Shown here: positions 13,699-13,792 of the stretch, one piece after another | How positions within the stretch are numbered: position 1 is the first letter of the stretch | Layout of the letters: each line of letters begins with the position of its first letter | Source of the DNA: an uncultured Eubacteriales bacterium | Lineage (GTDB): Bacteria; Bacillota; Clostridia; Oscillospirales; Oscillospiraceae | Length of the DNA stretch: 13,792 bases | NCBI GenBank assembly: GCA_934567745.1 | Contig: CAKTJM010000039.1 | Location: 1-13,792, forward strand | Direction: 5' to 3' | Notes under the pieces: generated by a model | Database searches by the model: none | Seen by the model: only the letters and a program-made list of their open reading frames with translations | What the model was told of the DNA's origin: nothing | Program-made: the position numbers and the translations under genes

Positions 13699-13792
13699 CA
13701 CGCCTGAGACATACAGCGGCGTGCACCTTGTAAATCGAACAATGGAAAGACAAAACACGAAGCACCAGAAACGGACATCAAGTTGTCCACGA
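13699..13792 (+). promoter_or_regulatory. Putative rRNA leader with boxB-like hairpin and boxA-like sequence
   Basis: Just after P2, CACGCC (13699-13704) pairs with GGCGTG (13718-13723), a boxB-like hairpin. It is followed by TGCACCTTGTAAATCGAAC (13722-13740), which resembles the boxA region (TGCTCTTTGAAAA-CTGAAC type) of Firmicute rRNA leaders. No ORF starts here. A weak stem GGACA/TGTCC lies at 13773-13788. The 16S gene itself is not in the window. Confidence 0.7.

Overview
The window is a GC-rich stretch (roughly two thirds G+C by eye) from a low-copy bacterial chromosome. I read it as a member of the Clostridia, probably Oscillospirales-like. The reasons are the order topA-trmFO-plsX-acpP-rnc, a T-box riboswitch, a split transketolase, strong GGAGG-type ribosome binding sites with some TTG and GTG starts, and textbook TTGACA-N17-TATAAT-like promoters in AT-richer gaps. 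The genus is not determinable from the sequence alone.

Region 1 (3-6175, plus strand) is a housekeeping run. It holds the 3' part of topA (DNA topoisomerase I, with three zinc fingers and a Lys/Thr/Ala-rich tail of about 140 residues), trmFO (tRNA m5U54 methylation), plsX and acpP (phospholipid and fatty acid synthesis), rnc (RNase III) and a membrane-anchored DUF4430 protein. Several junctions overlap by four bases (ATGA or GTGA). acpP has its own consensus promoter with a palindrome just after the -10. A strong terminator at 6142-6170 closes the run.

Region 2 (6184-8969) holds two divergent units. On the minus strand is an unrecognised protein with a signal peptide and four membrane segments. 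On the plus strand is a TrpB2-type tryptophan synthase beta chain behind a complete T-box riboswitch. The T-box has a UGG (Trp) specifier, a UGGC motif matching a G discriminator base, and a 14-bp terminator. No trpA or other trp gene is in the window.

Region 3 (8973-12984, minus strand) looks like one transcription unit read from right to left: transketolase N-terminal subunit, transketolase C-terminal subunit, a lipoprotein with a transglutaminase-like catalytic triad (overlapping the previous gene by four bases), and a helix-turn-helix protein with a MalT/TPR-like C-terminal region. The direct repeats around its promoter are unexplained.

Region 4 (13056-13792, plus strand) carries a small two-helix membrane protein with a C-terminal zinc ribbon. 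After it come two perfect tandem promoters, a boxB-like hairpin and a boxA-like sequence. This is the architecture of the upstream region of a ribosomal RNA operon, whose 16S gene would lie just beyond the right edge.

I found no CRISPR array, insertion sequence, phage gene or tRNA. The most informative non-coding elements are the Trp T-box, the acpP promoter/operator and the putative rrn promoter region.
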